Shown here one piece after another: positions 26,077-35,375 of a stretch of DNA of 64,000 nucleotides. This DNA is from Mucilaginibacter sp. UR6-1 (lineage in GTDB: Bacteria; Bacteroidota; Bacteroidia; Sphingobacteriales; Sphingobacteriaceae): positions 992,001 to 1,056,000 of the forward strand of contig NZ_JAJIWP010000001.1 in the NCBI RefSeq assembly GCF_020880975.1, read 5' to 3'. The notes beneath the pieces were generated by a model. That model was not told the origin of the DNA. It searched no databases and worked only from the letters and a program-made list of their open reading frames with translations. Positions within the stretch are counted from its first letter, which is position 1. Every line of letters starts with the position of its first letter. A program made the position numbers and the translations under genes.

Positions 26077-27501
26077 TCAATTGTGAATACGCGCGTTTGG
26101 TTGAGCGTTATCACCCTCATCAAAAGTTTTAACCAGCCAAAGCTTACGGTTGGGCTTGCGCAAGGCAGCTACTATCAGGCCACCGAGTATAATATCAAAA
26201 CCCAATGAGGTTGGTTGTGCCCATTGCCCCTGCATAATGGCCAGTATGCCTATGCTGCATATCATCCACGGTAAAAAATCATTCTGACTGACGCGTTTAA
26301 AGCTATCCCAACCAATGTTGATCACAAATATTACACGAATGATAATTACAGCAAAGCCCATGATGATACCCATTTCTCCGATCAGCCGCCCCCACTCACC
26401 TTCAGAAATAAGATAAACGGTATGATCTCCTGCTATAAGCATACTGCCTACGCTTGTGCCCATGCCTATGCCGTAGCCAAAAAATGGTTTCTCGGCCGAT
26501 TCAATAATAGCGCCTACCATGCCTCCTAAAAAACGGTCGACAAATACACCACTAACACCACCCTCGGTTTCGTTAGCGTTGGTAAACCTGTCGGTGAAAA
26601 CGGCTATTGGCGTCGCGGCGAACTTAGTTTGGCTCAGTACGCCAATTGATATTGCTAATACAACCGCCGCCATAATAATCTTGCCTATGTATTTGGGATT
26701 ACGGGACATGGCGATCAGTGTAAATAATATACAGGCCAGCACCAGCGATAGCAAACTACGGCTGATAGAAAGCGGTATAGCCATAAGCAAACCCAAAGTA
26801 GCACCTATTAATATAATGCGGTTCATGCTTTTTGGCGTTAGCCAGAAGTAAAATATGTATGCCGATGCAAAGCCAAAAAATAAGGCTGTGCCGTTAGTGA
26901 ACGAAAAGGTAGCCGGTGGCCTGAAAAAGCCCATTGCCCCGTCAAAACCGCCGCCTTTGGCATCGCCGCCTATACCCCTGTTTACCCATGCCGACTGCGG
27001 GCTATAAAATTGCATAGCTATAAGTATGGCCATGGGTATGGTAAGCCACACGGTGAACTTACCTATCTGTATCACATCATCACGATCAAACACCCTGCCT
27101 ATAACAAATATGAGCGGGAAGTGAAACATGAGTATCCTGGCACCGTATATGGCTACAGCTATGTTTCCGTGTCCGAATGCCAGGGCGGTTATCACCCCCA
27201 AAGCACCTACGATCATGATAACGGTTACATAGAGATTTGCAGGCAACAAATTACGTTTCCAGGCCAGTAATACCAGCCAAAGCGCTATCGGGTCGCGCAC
27301 TACAAGCAACGGCGTGGCTAAACCAGGCAATACCCATTTACGCAGGGCGCCTTCAAATATCAAAAGCAGAAAATAAGCCCAGATACCGCGTTTAAGTATC
27401 AGGTTAACATCCTTCTCCTTTACCGGCTCCAGTACATGGGTTTTGGTAAGATCGAGGCTGTTGTACACACCCGAAATAACAGAACTACTAAACTGTTTCA
27501 T
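26077..27501 (-). CDS. Wzy-like O-antigen/exopolysaccharide polymerase
   Basis: A 474-residue integral membrane protein with about 12 hydrophobic segments and a larger polar loop in the C-terminal half (about residues 280-350, including DRFLGGMVGAIIE). The loop precedes FFGYGIGMGTSVG, typical of the O-antigen ligase/polymerase (Wzy_C) superfamily. It would polymerise repeat units on the periplasmic side after Wzx flipping. Low sequence identity is normal for this class, so the call rests on topology, the loop position and the context with Wzx, Wza and Wzc. It lies 3 bp downstream of a GT4 gene. Confidence 0.78.
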   Translation of the reverse strand: MKQFSSSVISGVYNSLDLTKTHVLEPVKEKDVNLILKRGIWAYFLLLIFEGALRKWVLPGLATPLLVVRDPIALWLVLLAWKRNLLPANLYVTVIMIVGALGVITALAFGHGNIAVAIYGARILMFHFPLIFVIGRVFDRDDVIQIGKFTVWLTIPMAILIAMQFYSPQSAWVNRGIGGDAKGGGFDGAMGFFRPPATFSFTNGTALFFGFASAYIFYFWLTPKSMNRIILIGATLGLLMAIPLSISRSLLSLVLACILFTLIAMSRNPKYIGKIIMAAVVLAISIGVLSQTKFAATPIAVFTDRFTNANETEGGVSGVFVDRFLGGMVGAIIESAEKPFFGYGIGMGTSVGSMLIAGDHTVYLISEGEWGRLIGEMGIIMGFAVIIIRVIFVINIGWDSFKRVSQNDFLPWMICSIGILAIMQGQWAQPTSLGFDIILGGLIVAALRKPNRKLWLVKTFDEGDNAQPNARIHN

Positions 27502-27504
27502 TAT

Positions 27505-28746
27505 TTAGTGTGTATAATTGGTTAGGCTGTGTATAATGTTGTCGCCGTAATTTTCCCATGTGTAACCGGCTGCTTTTATTTGTGCTGCTTTGCTCATTTT
27601 TGGTAACATTTCACGATTATCTGCAAACCAGGCTATCTTTTGAGCGATAGCTTCGGGCGAGCGGATATCCACCAAAAAGCCTGTTTCGCCTTCGTCTACC
27701 AAATCGGCACCACCTGTATTTGGGGTGATGATGATAGGCAGCCCCTGGCTCATGGCCTCCTGCATTACCAGTGCCCTGCCCTCAACAATTGATGGCAGGC
27801 AAAACACATCGCATGATCGCATCAGTTCCAGCACCTGGTCATGAGAACGGCCAGGCTCGTAAGTAAAATCATCAAGCTGTTCGCGGTAAAAATCCATGGG
27901 TGCCAGTAATGAGCCCATTACAACGAATTCTACCTTCTTTGTATCGAGCAGCTTGATCGCCTTGAACAAATCGCCAAGCCCTTTGCGCTGGCCCATTGAG
28001 CCCGCGAAAAGCACTCGTAGCGGCGCATCAGTGTTTTTAGTAGTATTTTTAACCTCACCAACCTTTGGCGAACCAAAAGGCGATACGATGATTTGCTTTT
28101 CCTTTGCCCATTCAGGTAATGAATTCATTACAAATGAACCAGGGCCAACTACCACGTCAGCCAGTTCCAGCTCACGTGTTTTACGCTCCAGCTTTGCTTC
28201 TGAATCATTTATACCGCCGCCTAACGTAACCGCCCATTCGGGCATACGCAGCGCCTCTTCATTTAAAAGCTTTTGCGCGGTTTCCCAATAAGCTATCGGC
28301 AGATCATAAATACATTTTAAACCTAATCGCCTGGCTTCCTTAAAGGTAAATAACGCGCCGTCCTCGTAGGCATAAACGGCATTTACGCTTTTACTTTTCG
28401 CAAACGAGCGTAAACGTTTAGCTGTGGCTTTATCCAGATCGCGGTAAACAGCATCAATGCTTGCCCAACCTTTTTCATGTTCGGTGTAGCTATTGATACC
28501 TAAGCGGGGTAATGTCATTCGTACCAGCTCAAGTGCCGGACGGGTGTATAAACTCCCCGTTGGTACCTGGAATGAACGGCGCATAAGCTCGGCACGAACT
28601 TTTGCAGGCAAAAGTTTTAACCAGGCCGAATCCTGATGCGTAGCCAGCGTGGTATTAAATGCCGACAACATACCTGCTTTAGCCAAACTTGCTATTACAG
28701 CACGTACATTGCGGTTGCCCGTTGGGTGCGATAGTACTATATTCAT
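27505..28746 (-). CDS. GT4 glycosyltransferase
   Basis: A 413-residue GT-B glycosyltransferase. The C-terminal domain shows VLFAGSMGQRKGLGDLFKAI and the E-x7-E element within SIVEGRALVMQEAMSQGLP. The N-terminal domain opens NIVLSHPTGNRNVRAVIASL, a start shared by a subgroup of Bacteroidota glycosyltransferases. It lies 21 bp after the preceding glycosyltransferase gene and 3 bp before the Wzy-like gene. Donor and linkage are unknown. Confidence 0.86.
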   Translation of the reverse strand: MNIVLSHPTGNRNVRAVIASLAKAGMLSAFNTTLATHQDSAWLKLLPAKVRAELMRRSFQVPTGSLYTRPALELVRMTLPRLGINSYTEHEKGWASIDAVYRDLDKATAKRLRSFAKSKSVNAVYAYEDGALFTFKEARRLGLKCIYDLPIAYWETAQKLLNEEALRMPEWAVTLGGGINDSEAKLERKTRELELADVVVGPGSFVMNSLPEWAKEKQIIVSPFGSPKVGEVKNTTKNTDAPLRVLFAGSMGQRKGLGDLFKAIKLLDTKKVEFVVMGSLLAPMDFYREQLDDFTYEPGRSHDQVLELMRSCDVFCLPSIVEGRALVMQEAMSQGLPIIITPNTGGADLVDEGETGFLVDIRSPEAIAQKIAWFADNREMLPKMSKAAQIKAAGYTWENYGDNIIHSLTNYTH

Positions 28747-28767
28747 TAATATACAGGTATATGGTAC

Positions 28768-29877
28768 TTATTCTTTAATCCAGCTATACATATCCAGCGC
28801 GATAGCTTCCCAACTGCGGGTAAGCCAAAACCACTGGTGTAATAGCTGACGGCGTTTTTCGCCCTCGGCTGTGGTAACAAGGCTGTAATTCTCCATCAGT
28901 TCCTGCGGGCGAAATAAGGCATAGCCCGGAGGCTCATCCAGTGAAAGGGGTGCCTCGCACACCACAGGTACAGCATGAGCTGACAAAGCTGCAAACGTGC
29001 CCGATTTACGCAGACTGTCGGCTGTTTGACCAACCAAAGCCGCTTCAGCGCTCAGCATCATGCTTGATACTTCTGCCGGTTTTAAAACCCCCATCTGCAC
29101 CAGTACGCCCTTGCCTATCTCGGTATTAGCCAGGCTGATCTCTTGCTCGGCAAAGGCATTATCATTTGGGCCGATAGCGTATATTTTGCTGATACCACCT
29201 TTCTGGTATAACTGCTTTATTAAAGGCAGGTGTTGTTGCAGTGTCCATAATCGGGTATGTGCCAAACCAAATATGATCCACTCGCCGGGGTTGCGTGTAC
29301 TTTTAAGGCCATATGCCTTGTCAAAAGGTAAAATATTGGCTCCTACCATGCTCAAATGCACTTTGGGGTTTACCAATACCGATTCAAGTTTTTGCTTTTG
29401 CTCGTTAGTTACTACAGTAATGCCATCGGCCTGGTTACTTAATTGCTTAACGGTGTACTTGGTAAAAGCATCCAACACTTTGTGATGAAACTTTAAATTT
29501 TTACTACCATCCCATGTTTCATGGAAATACACAAACAACCTGTTGGCTGGCGAGGCTTTTTTAAACTTTTTTAATGCTGATAACAGCTTAAATGGCAATG
29601 CGAATTTTGAATAGCTTTTAGGCGTATAGTTCAATAATACATCAGTAGGAAAAGTACTGCTGGTACTTTCATTCAATGATTTTTCCCAGTTATCCGTTCT
29701 TAATTCAAGCTGATTTTCAGCCTTTTCCTGCGGAAAATATTGAACACCTATCTTAATATCAAGATAATACTTGCCTAATGCCAATGCCGTACGGAAAGCA
29801 TGATCACTTACACCACAAACGCCGGGCGGACAAGTTGGGGCAATTACAAGTAACTGCCTGTTGCTATCGTTTATCAT
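28768..29877 (-). CDS. Glycosyltransferase, GT-B fold, donor unknown
   Basis: A 369-residue protein whose opening LLVIAPTCPPGVCGVSDHAF matches glycosyltransferases with a GT4-like N-domain. HETWDGSKN lies in the N-domain acceptor face, and the C-domain includes AEAALVGQTADSLRKSGTFA, followed by AHAVPVVCE. The DSLRKSG element has a counterpart (INKSG) in the protein at 33215-34354, suggesting the two are paralogues. The usual E-x7-E motif is not obvious, so this is a divergent member. It lies one base after the acyltransferase gene. Confidence 0.72.
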   Translation of the reverse strand: MINDSNRQLLVIAPTCPPGVCGVSDHAFRTALALGKYYLDIKIGVQYFPQEKAENQLELRTDNWEKSLNESTSSTFPTDVLLNYTPKSYSKFALPFKLLSALKKFKKASPANRLFVYFHETWDGSKNLKFHHKVLDAFTKYTVKQLSNQADGITVVTNEQKQKLESVLVNPKVHLSMVGANILPFDKAYGLKSTRNPGEWIIFGLAHTRLWTLQQHLPLIKQLYQKGGISKIYAIGPNDNAFAEQEISLANTEIGKGVLVQMGVLKPAEVSSMMLSAEAALVGQTADSLRKSGTFAALSAHAVPVVCEAPLSLDEPPGYALFRPQELMENYSLVTTAEGEKRRQLLHQWFWLTRSWEAIALDMYSWIKE

Positions 29878-29878
29878 T

Positions 29879-31069
29879 TTAATTGTTGGATTCTTGTAAT
29901 TGAAGTGCTAAACTTTCGGCAGGTGCTTCGCTTACCTGTAATGGCCGGTTTTGCGCCAAAGGCTGAGGTTTTCTCTTAGTCAAAAATCTTTTTTCAAACT
30001 TTTCGTATGATAAATGGGCTATCGCCACCGTAATACCAATAACGATCAATAATTCAAACACCGGCTTACCTGTAAATGCAGGCACTTTATCACGAAAGTT
30101 GAGCATCGCAAATATCACTATAGGGTGATAAACATATATGCCGTAGGATATTTTGCCCAGGTATTGCAGCACTGATGACCTTGATAAGGCCAGTATGCGT
30201 GCATTGCCCTTTTCAACAATGCCTGCTATGATAGCCGCGCTTGTAAGATTCAATAACGAGTAACCCCATACCCATTGGTATGCTAAAGGCAGGTTGCTTG
30301 GCCATCCCATAGAGGCCAATGTATACGAGGGTATAACTGCTACCAGCATTAACCCTGTTATTACAACAAGTGCCATGCAGGTATAAATTACCTGTGGCTT
30401 GCTTAAAAAGCGGCGAACCTTAACTTTGCACAGCAATGCCCCGAATACAAAGGCATCAATGTGCGAGAATGGCAGTACATATGGTGCAAGTGCCTTGGCG
30501 GTGGCATCGCCATTAAAGCCTACCAGGTAGGGTAAATGCTCATTTATTGTGTAACCCAATGCTCTTATTACCATACTGAGCGGCAGTAACCATAGTAAAA
30601 TAGTGGTGATGCGTTTTTGAGGCACAAACCATAAAAAGAATGGCCATACCATGTAAAACTGCCACTCGAGCGCTAAGCTCCACAAATGGCCATACACCAT
30701 ATGGAAAGTGTAGCCTTGAAATAACCACCTGAAATTTACCGCGTAAGTAATCAGCCATGGCCATTCAACATCAAAGGCTTCGGGCTTGCCGGCAAAAAAG
30801 TTAAACAGCGCGAGTATGCCTATGTAGCCAAAATATAAAGGGAACAACCGCAATGCGCGTCGTTTATAAAAATCTTTAAAAAATGCCCCTGTTTGCTTTC
30901 CTGCTGAAGCCGCCCGGTATTTTATAACTATACCAGAGATCAAAAAACCTGATAACACGAAAAAGAATTGTACCCCTATCCAACCGCACGGAAATAGTGT
31001 ATAATGGTAAGCTATGATGGCCAGGGCCGCTATGGCACGCATGGCATCAAGCTGGTAATTGTGTTTCAT
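29879..31069 (-). CDS. Acyltransferase-3 family membrane O-acyltransferase
   Basis: An integral membrane enzyme of the OafA/YrhL family that acetylates or acylates sugars of the polymer. From the ATG at 31069 it has 396 residues and begins MKHNYQLDAMRAIAALAIIA, the normal family start. An in-frame ATG at 31132 would add 21 polar residues and overlap the SDR gene by 22 bp. The hallmark YHYTLFPCGWIGVQFFFVLS GFLISG region follows, with the catalytic His in the first helix. About ten hydrophobic helices are visible. The C-terminal tail is Gln/Glu-rich and cytoplasmic. Together with the WcaF-like enzyme it suggests two acyl decorations. Confidence 0.88.
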   Translation of the reverse strand: MKHNYQLDAMRAIAALAIIAYHYTLFPCGWIGVQFFFVLSGFLISGIVIKYRAASAGKQTGAFFKDFYKRRALRLFPLYFGYIGILALFNFFAGKPEAFDVEWPWLITYAVNFRWLFQGYTFHMVYGHLWSLALEWQFYMVWPFFLWFVPQKRITTILLWLLPLSMVIRALGYTINEHLPYLVGFNGDATAKALAPYVLPFSHIDAFVFGALLCKVKVRRFLSKPQVIYTCMALVVITGLMLVAVIPSYTLASMGWPSNLPLAYQWVWGYSLLNLTSAAIIAGIVEKGNARILALSRSSVLQYLGKISYGIYVYHPIVIFAMLNFRDKVPAFTGKPVFELLIVIGITVAIAHLSYEKFEKRFLTKRKPQPLAQNRPLQVSEAPAESLALQLQESNN

Positions 31070-31110
31070 GTATCGGCTTATATCTCGTAAACTCTCTGTC
31101 GGTTTATATT

Positions 31111-32046
31111 TTATACGATCACCTTTGCCCACTGCGCCACCTCGTTCAGCCCCTCACTTAGTGAATACACTGAACTAAAACCTATATCATCCAGTTTACT
31201 TACATCGGCCCGCCAGTTAACAGGATCGCCCGGTGGTACTTTGCCGTCAAATGTTATATCCATATCAATATTCAAGCTACTGATAAGGCATCGGGCAACA
31301 TCGGCAACGGTACTTTCAATACCTGATGCCAGGTTATATATGGAGCACTTTTCATCCTGATCCTGACCAATGATGCTGGTTACAGCGCGGCACACATCCT
31401 GCACGTACATAAAATCGCGGCTTTCGGCACCGGTGCCAAACAGTTGTATGCTTTTTTGTCCTAAAGTTGCAGCCTGAATGGCACGCTGTGTAACATCATA
31501 TATTAACTGTTTACGCAAACCAGGTCCGTAAACCGAAAATATGCGGAATATCACTACCTGTATACCTAATGCCCTCGAATAATTCATCAGCAAGGTTTCG
31601 GCCGTGGCTTTGTGTATGCCGTATGGAGATATAGGCATAACCGGGGTTTGCTCGGTTATAGGCAATGTTTTAGGATTGCCATAAACCGCCGCGCTCGAAA
31701 AGAAAAGCATTTTAGCCTTACGCTGTGCCTTTGCTATATATAAAGCCAAACGTGCCGTACCGGGCAACAGACTCGAAAAATCGCCATACGGATCATTTAC
31801 CGAAGCGGCTACCGAAGCGCCACCTGCCAGATGACAAACCGCATCCAACTCATGCCCTTTTAAAAGCTGATCCAGATCAACCGACTCCAGCGATGAGGTA
31901 GCAAACCCCTCCCACAACGCCGGGCGAAGCGGCGCGCGCATATCAATACCTATTAACTTATACCCTTGCTGCGCTGCTTCATCAGCAAGCCAGGTACCCA
32001 GAAAACCCGATGCTCCCGTTATCAGGATGGTTTTATTGTGCTTCAT
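31111..32046 (-). CDS. NAD-dependent epimerase/dehydratase (extended SDR)
   Basis: A 311-residue nucleotide-sugar enzyme. The NAD(P) motif is LITGASGFLGTWLADEA, the catalytic Ser is in FFSSAAVYGN and the Tyr/Lys pair is in SPYGIHKATAE. GLRKQLIYDV and GTGAESRDFMYVQDV are typical of UDP/GDP-sugar epimerases and reductases. Since Gmd is in the same operon without Fcl, this protein may reduce the GDP-4-keto-6-deoxymannose (RMD-like), or may be a 4-epimerase; the sequence does not settle which. The start overlaps the preceding glycosyltransferase gene by 14 bp. Confidence 0.85.
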   Translation of the reverse strand: MKHNKTILITGASGFLGTWLADEAAQQGYKLIGIDMRAPLRPALWEGFATSSLESVDLDQLLKGHELDAVCHLAGGASVAASVNDPYGDFSSLLPGTARLALYIAKAQRKAKMLFFSSAAVYGNPKTLPITEQTPVMPISPYGIHKATAETLLMNYSRALGIQVVIFRIFSVYGPGLRKQLIYDVTQRAIQAATLGQKSIQLFGTGAESRDFMYVQDVCRAVTSIIGQDQDEKCSIYNLASGIESTVADVARCLISSLNIDMDITFDGKVPPGDPVNWRADVSKLDDIGFSSVYSLSEGLNEVAQWAKVIV

Positions 32047-33157
32047 TAAAGAAAAGTTTAGGGTTATTTAAACATGCGCGCCAGCGATCGGCCATTACCT
32101 TATGCGAGAAATGCTGATCGTAATAATTCTTCAGTCGGACCGGATCAAAAGCACCGGTTTTTATATTGTTTATCAGTTTTGAAAGGCCTTCGCTTATGGA
32201 ATGCTGATCAGGTTCAACTAATACTGTGTCAGGGTTATCAATACAGCAATCGCGTATGGCGCCAATGTTGGTTGCCATAAAAGGCAGGCCATAAGCCATT
32301 GATTCGAGCAGCACAAGCGGTAAGCCCTCCATTTCTGTTGAGGTAAGTACCAAGCCATCGTAGGATGCCATTAGTTCCGCCCCATCCCTATCTGCCGGGT
32401 AACCGCCTTTAAAACTCACAATACTATCCAGATCAAGTTCTGCGGCGAGTTTTTTCAGGTTTGTTTCTTCTTCACCCTTGCCCCACAAATCAAGCTTAAC
32501 ATTTTGACGGTTTGGCAAAGTTGTCAATGTATTAAATAACAGTGGCAACCCTTTATTACCGGCTAAACGACCAAAGTAAGCCAACCTGATCTGCTGTTTT
32601 TCGCCACTCTCCTGTTTTCTCAGCACACCACTTACCGGTGGAGCCGGAAAACATGGCAGCCAGTTTACATCAGATGCATCGGTTAAATTAGTTTTCCAGT
32701 AATCGAGCATGGATGGGGCCTGTACCGCTATGCCATTAAAACTGCCTCGGCTCTTGTTCCATATCTCTTCTTCTTTTGAGCGATTGGCTATAAAGTCCTG
32801 CGCTATTTTAAAGCAATCATTACTTAAATAACGGGTAATAAAGTTTGATGAATTTGACAGGCCGATGCTCACAAACACATCCGGTTTAAAGCTTCTGGCT
32901 TGTTTGGCTGCACTAAGTAATGATCTGTATTTCTTTACCTTATCTACCAAACCTGGTGTTTTGTGTTCAATACGCCCCAATACCAGATCCGCATCAGTTA
33001 AACGGCCGCCATTTTTATCATCGGTAATGTTGATGATCCTGAGATTATGGCCCTCGGCCTTTACAAAGTCGATCAGTTCGCGATACGCAATCTGAGCACC
33101 GCCAAGGCCATCAACATGCCCCATCAACAAAACATTTTTTTTATGGTTTAACCCCAT
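32033..33157 (-). CDS. GT4 glycosyltransferase
   Basis: A 374-residue GT-B glycosyltransferase. The N-domain starts NVLLMGHVDGLGGAQIAYRE (glycine-rich donor loop). The C-domain carries LAYFGRLAGNKGLPLLFNTL and the E-x7-E element in EMEGLPLVLLESMAYGLPFM. The end of the gene overlaps the SDR gene by 14 bp. It is 57 bp downstream of the gene at 33215-34354. Donor and acceptor are unknown. Confidence 0.88.
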   Translation of the reverse strand: MGLNHKKNVLLMGHVDGLGGAQIAYRELIDFVKAEGHNLRIINITDDKNGGRLTDADLVLGRIEHKTPGLVDKVKKYRSLLSAAKQARSFKPDVFVSIGLSNSSNFITRYLSNDCFKIAQDFIANRSKEEEIWNKSRGSFNGIAVQAPSMLDYWKTNLTDASDVNWLPCFPAPPVSGVLRKQESGEKQQIRLAYFGRLAGNKGLPLLFNTLTTLPNRQNVKLDLWGKGEEETNLKKLAAELDLDSIVSFKGGYPADRDGAELMASYDGLVLTSTEMEGLPLVLLESMAYGLPFMATNIGAIRDCCIDNPDTVLVEPDQHSISEGLSKLINNIKTGAFDPVRLKNYYDQHFSHKVMADRWRACLNNPKLFFNEAQ

Positions 33158-33214
33158 CGGCTTAGATTTTTATAAAGAAAATTGTAGTAGAAATATCAGG
33201 TAACGGCAAATGCA

Positions 33215-34354
33215 TTATATGCACTCCAAATATGCTTCGGCTGCCTGGTTGAGATAATTTTGCGGGATTATTTTACCTTTTGCATGCAGTGCCTCAATAA
33301 CATTAGTAACTGATGATGCCTGAAAGATGCCCAGTTTTTTCATATCAGCCTCGTGATAGGTTTTATCAGATGCTGATATCAGTACCGGTATGCCGCGCTC
33401 CATCCACGCTATGGCTGCGCCGCTTTTGTTTATGCCATCAACCGGGCTGGTAACTATACCTGCATCAACCAATTGCATGCAACGGTTTATCATAGGTGCC
33501 GGTACAGAGCCTGTTTGCCAGTATACGGCGCCGGGTATGGTTTTAAGTATATCGGCAACGTTTTGTACCCGGCTATGACCTATCAGTAATACGCCAAGTT
33601 TTAAACCGGCTTGCGTAGCGGCAATGTTTACGGTTTCTATCATTTCCTTTAAACCAGGGCAATTGTAGCTGGTACCAAAAAAACCCACTACCAGCCAGCT
33701 TGCTGCCGTGCCCGTTAATAACGACAGGTGCTTAGACGATGCAAACTGCTGCCATTCTTTATCATCACCAAACTCATTAGTAGGTATGTTACCAAAAATG
33801 GGTACCACATCGGCTTCAACTTGTATTTGTTTCAAATAATCGTGGTAAGGACTTATACTGGTAAAAATATGCTGCGGTTTAAGGCTTGTTATCAGTGTTT
33901 TAAGAAAGCGCTTTTGCAGGTTGCCTAATACCTTCTCCTTAAACCCGGCATTTACCGCCATACCACACCAAAGTTCGTGAAGCATGATGTGCAGCTTTAC
34001 ACCCGCCACCGCTTTACGAAAGTTAGACAGCATCTCGAACGGCAAACCATATTTTTGAAAGCCAAAGCCTACATATTGCAGACTAATGATATCCGGAGAA
34101 AAGCTTTTTACTTTTTTACTTAGTAAGCGGTATCGTTCGCGGCTGCTTAACGTAGCAGGCAGGCGCAATACAGGCAATTGAATGCCATTAAGTTGCTGCA
34201 CGGTATCCTCATGCACCGCTAAATGATGATCTTTTAACGCTACCGCATTTACCTGATGCCCGTTAGCTATGAGCATACAGGCCAGGCGGCGCACATAATC
34301 TCCCACACCATCGCTGCCCGCTTGCAGTGATCCGCATATAAAAAAGAACTTCAT
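33215..34354 (-). CDS. Glycosyltransferase, GT-B fold, divergent
   Basis: A 379-residue glycosyltransferase-like protein. It opens MKFFFICGSLQAGSDGVGDY (glycine-rich loop), then has LHELWCGMAV in the N-domain and GIVTSPVDGINKSGAAIAWM followed by RGIPVLIS in the C-domain. The HE(L/T)W and KSG elements recur in the protein at 28768-29877, arguing for gene duplication with new specificity. No signal peptide is present, so it acts at the cytoplasmic face. It lies between a GT2 gene and a GT4 gene of the same operon. Confidence 0.74.
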   Translation of the reverse strand: MKFFFICGSLQAGSDGVGDYVRRLACMLIANGHQVNAVALKDHHLAVHEDTVQQLNGIQLPVLRLPATLSSRERYRLLSKKVKSFSPDIISLQYVGFGFQKYGLPFEMLSNFRKAVAGVKLHIMLHELWCGMAVNAGFKEKVLGNLQKRFLKTLITSLKPQHIFTSISPYHDYLKQIQVEADVVPIFGNIPTNEFGDDKEWQQFASSKHLSLLTGTAASWLVVGFFGTSYNCPGLKEMIETVNIAATQAGLKLGVLLIGHSRVQNVADILKTIPGAVYWQTGSVPAPMINRCMQLVDAGIVTSPVDGINKSGAAIAWMERGIPVLISASDKTYHEADMKKLGIFQASSVTNVIEALHAKGKIIPQNYLNQAAEAYLECI

Positions 34355-34391
34355 GCTGGATTAAATTAACGGTAGTTTATACCGTAAATGT

Positions 34392-35369
34392 TTAAAGTAC
34401 ACTGCGTTTAAGCTTGGTAAAATAATGGCGCGTACGCAACAAACCGGGATATTTAAACAGTAATGCAAAATAGCTCGACAGCCTGTTATAAAGGCGCTCA
34501 CCAACATTTTCAAATTCCCACTGGCTGATATGCTTTTCGGGCAATAACTGGTAAGTAAGGGCCGATTGCAATTCCTTTTTATAATTATTGTAAGCCGGAT
34601 CATTAAGTAAACTATTGTAATGATCTATCAGTTCATCGGCCTTGCTATCACGTATCACAATGGTTTTTGAACTTGAGTGATACCTGAAATGTACCAGCAC
34701 ATTTTGGTTATATATAACCTGCGGAAATTGCAGGAAGTACCTGGTGAAAAATATCCTGTCGAAATAGTAGGATGAGCTTTCAGAAAACTTGCCTGTATTA
34801 CGGATGTTATTAATATCACACCAAACACCGGGTTGGTGAAAGGTATCTTTAAGCGACAAAAAATTCTCGATACTTAAATCGCTGTTTTGAATAATGTCCT
34901 TGAAACTTGGGTTATCATTATAAAAATTGTGCACCTTACCGGCTATTGTAGCACCTTGCGTAAAGGTACGACCCACGTAAAACAGCGACATGGGTGCCAG
35001 ATAATCATCACTGTTTATCCAGTTAAATATGTTACCGGTACATAATTCAATACCTTTATTAATGGCATTGGCCTGCCCTTTATCCTTTTCGCTCACCCAA
35101 TGGGTTATCCATCTATCGTATTTTTTAAGGATCTCGACACTCTCATCATTACTGCCACCATCCATAACAATATACTCCAGGTTAGGGTAATTTTGTAATA
35201 AAATGGAGCGGATGGTTTCCTCTAAAAAAACACCCTGGTTATAGCTTGGAGTAACTATTGAAATTTTAGGCCAATGCTTTTGGGTATTGTAAATACCGGC
35301 ATCAACCTCTTCTGTCCACGGCCAGCCTTTTTTATGGCCTGCCGATGGTAATTGCGCTAACAATGACAT
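34392..35369 (-). CDS. GT2 glycosyltransferase
   Basis: A 325-residue inverting GT-A enzyme. Residues ~38-75 contain ISIVTPSYNQGVFLEETIRS and LEYIVMDGGSNDESVEI. The metal-binding DxD-like motif is FNWINSDDYL (~117-126), preceded by GQANAINKGI. The catalytic-base region is in the GVWCDINNIRNTGKF segment. The C-terminal ~100 residues are helical and basic. It is 6 bp from the flippase gene upstream. The sugar is unknown. Confidence 0.88.
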   Translation of the reverse strand: MSLLAQLPSAGHKKGWPWTEEVDAGIYNTQKHWPKISIVTPSYNQGVFLEETIRSILLQNYPNLEYIVMDGGSNDESVEILKKYDRWITHWVSEKDKGQANAINKGIELCTGNIFNWINSDDYLAPMSLFYVGRTFTQGATIAGKVHNFYNDNPSFKDIIQNSDLSIENFLSLKDTFHQPGVWCDINNIRNTGKFSESSSYYFDRIFFTRYFLQFPQVIYNQNVLVHFRYHSSSKTIVIRDSKADELIDHYNSLLNDPAYNNYKKELQSALTYQLLPEKHISQWEFENVGERLYNRLSSYFALLFKYPGLLRTRHYFTKLKRSVL

Positions 35370-35375
35370 ACTTAA

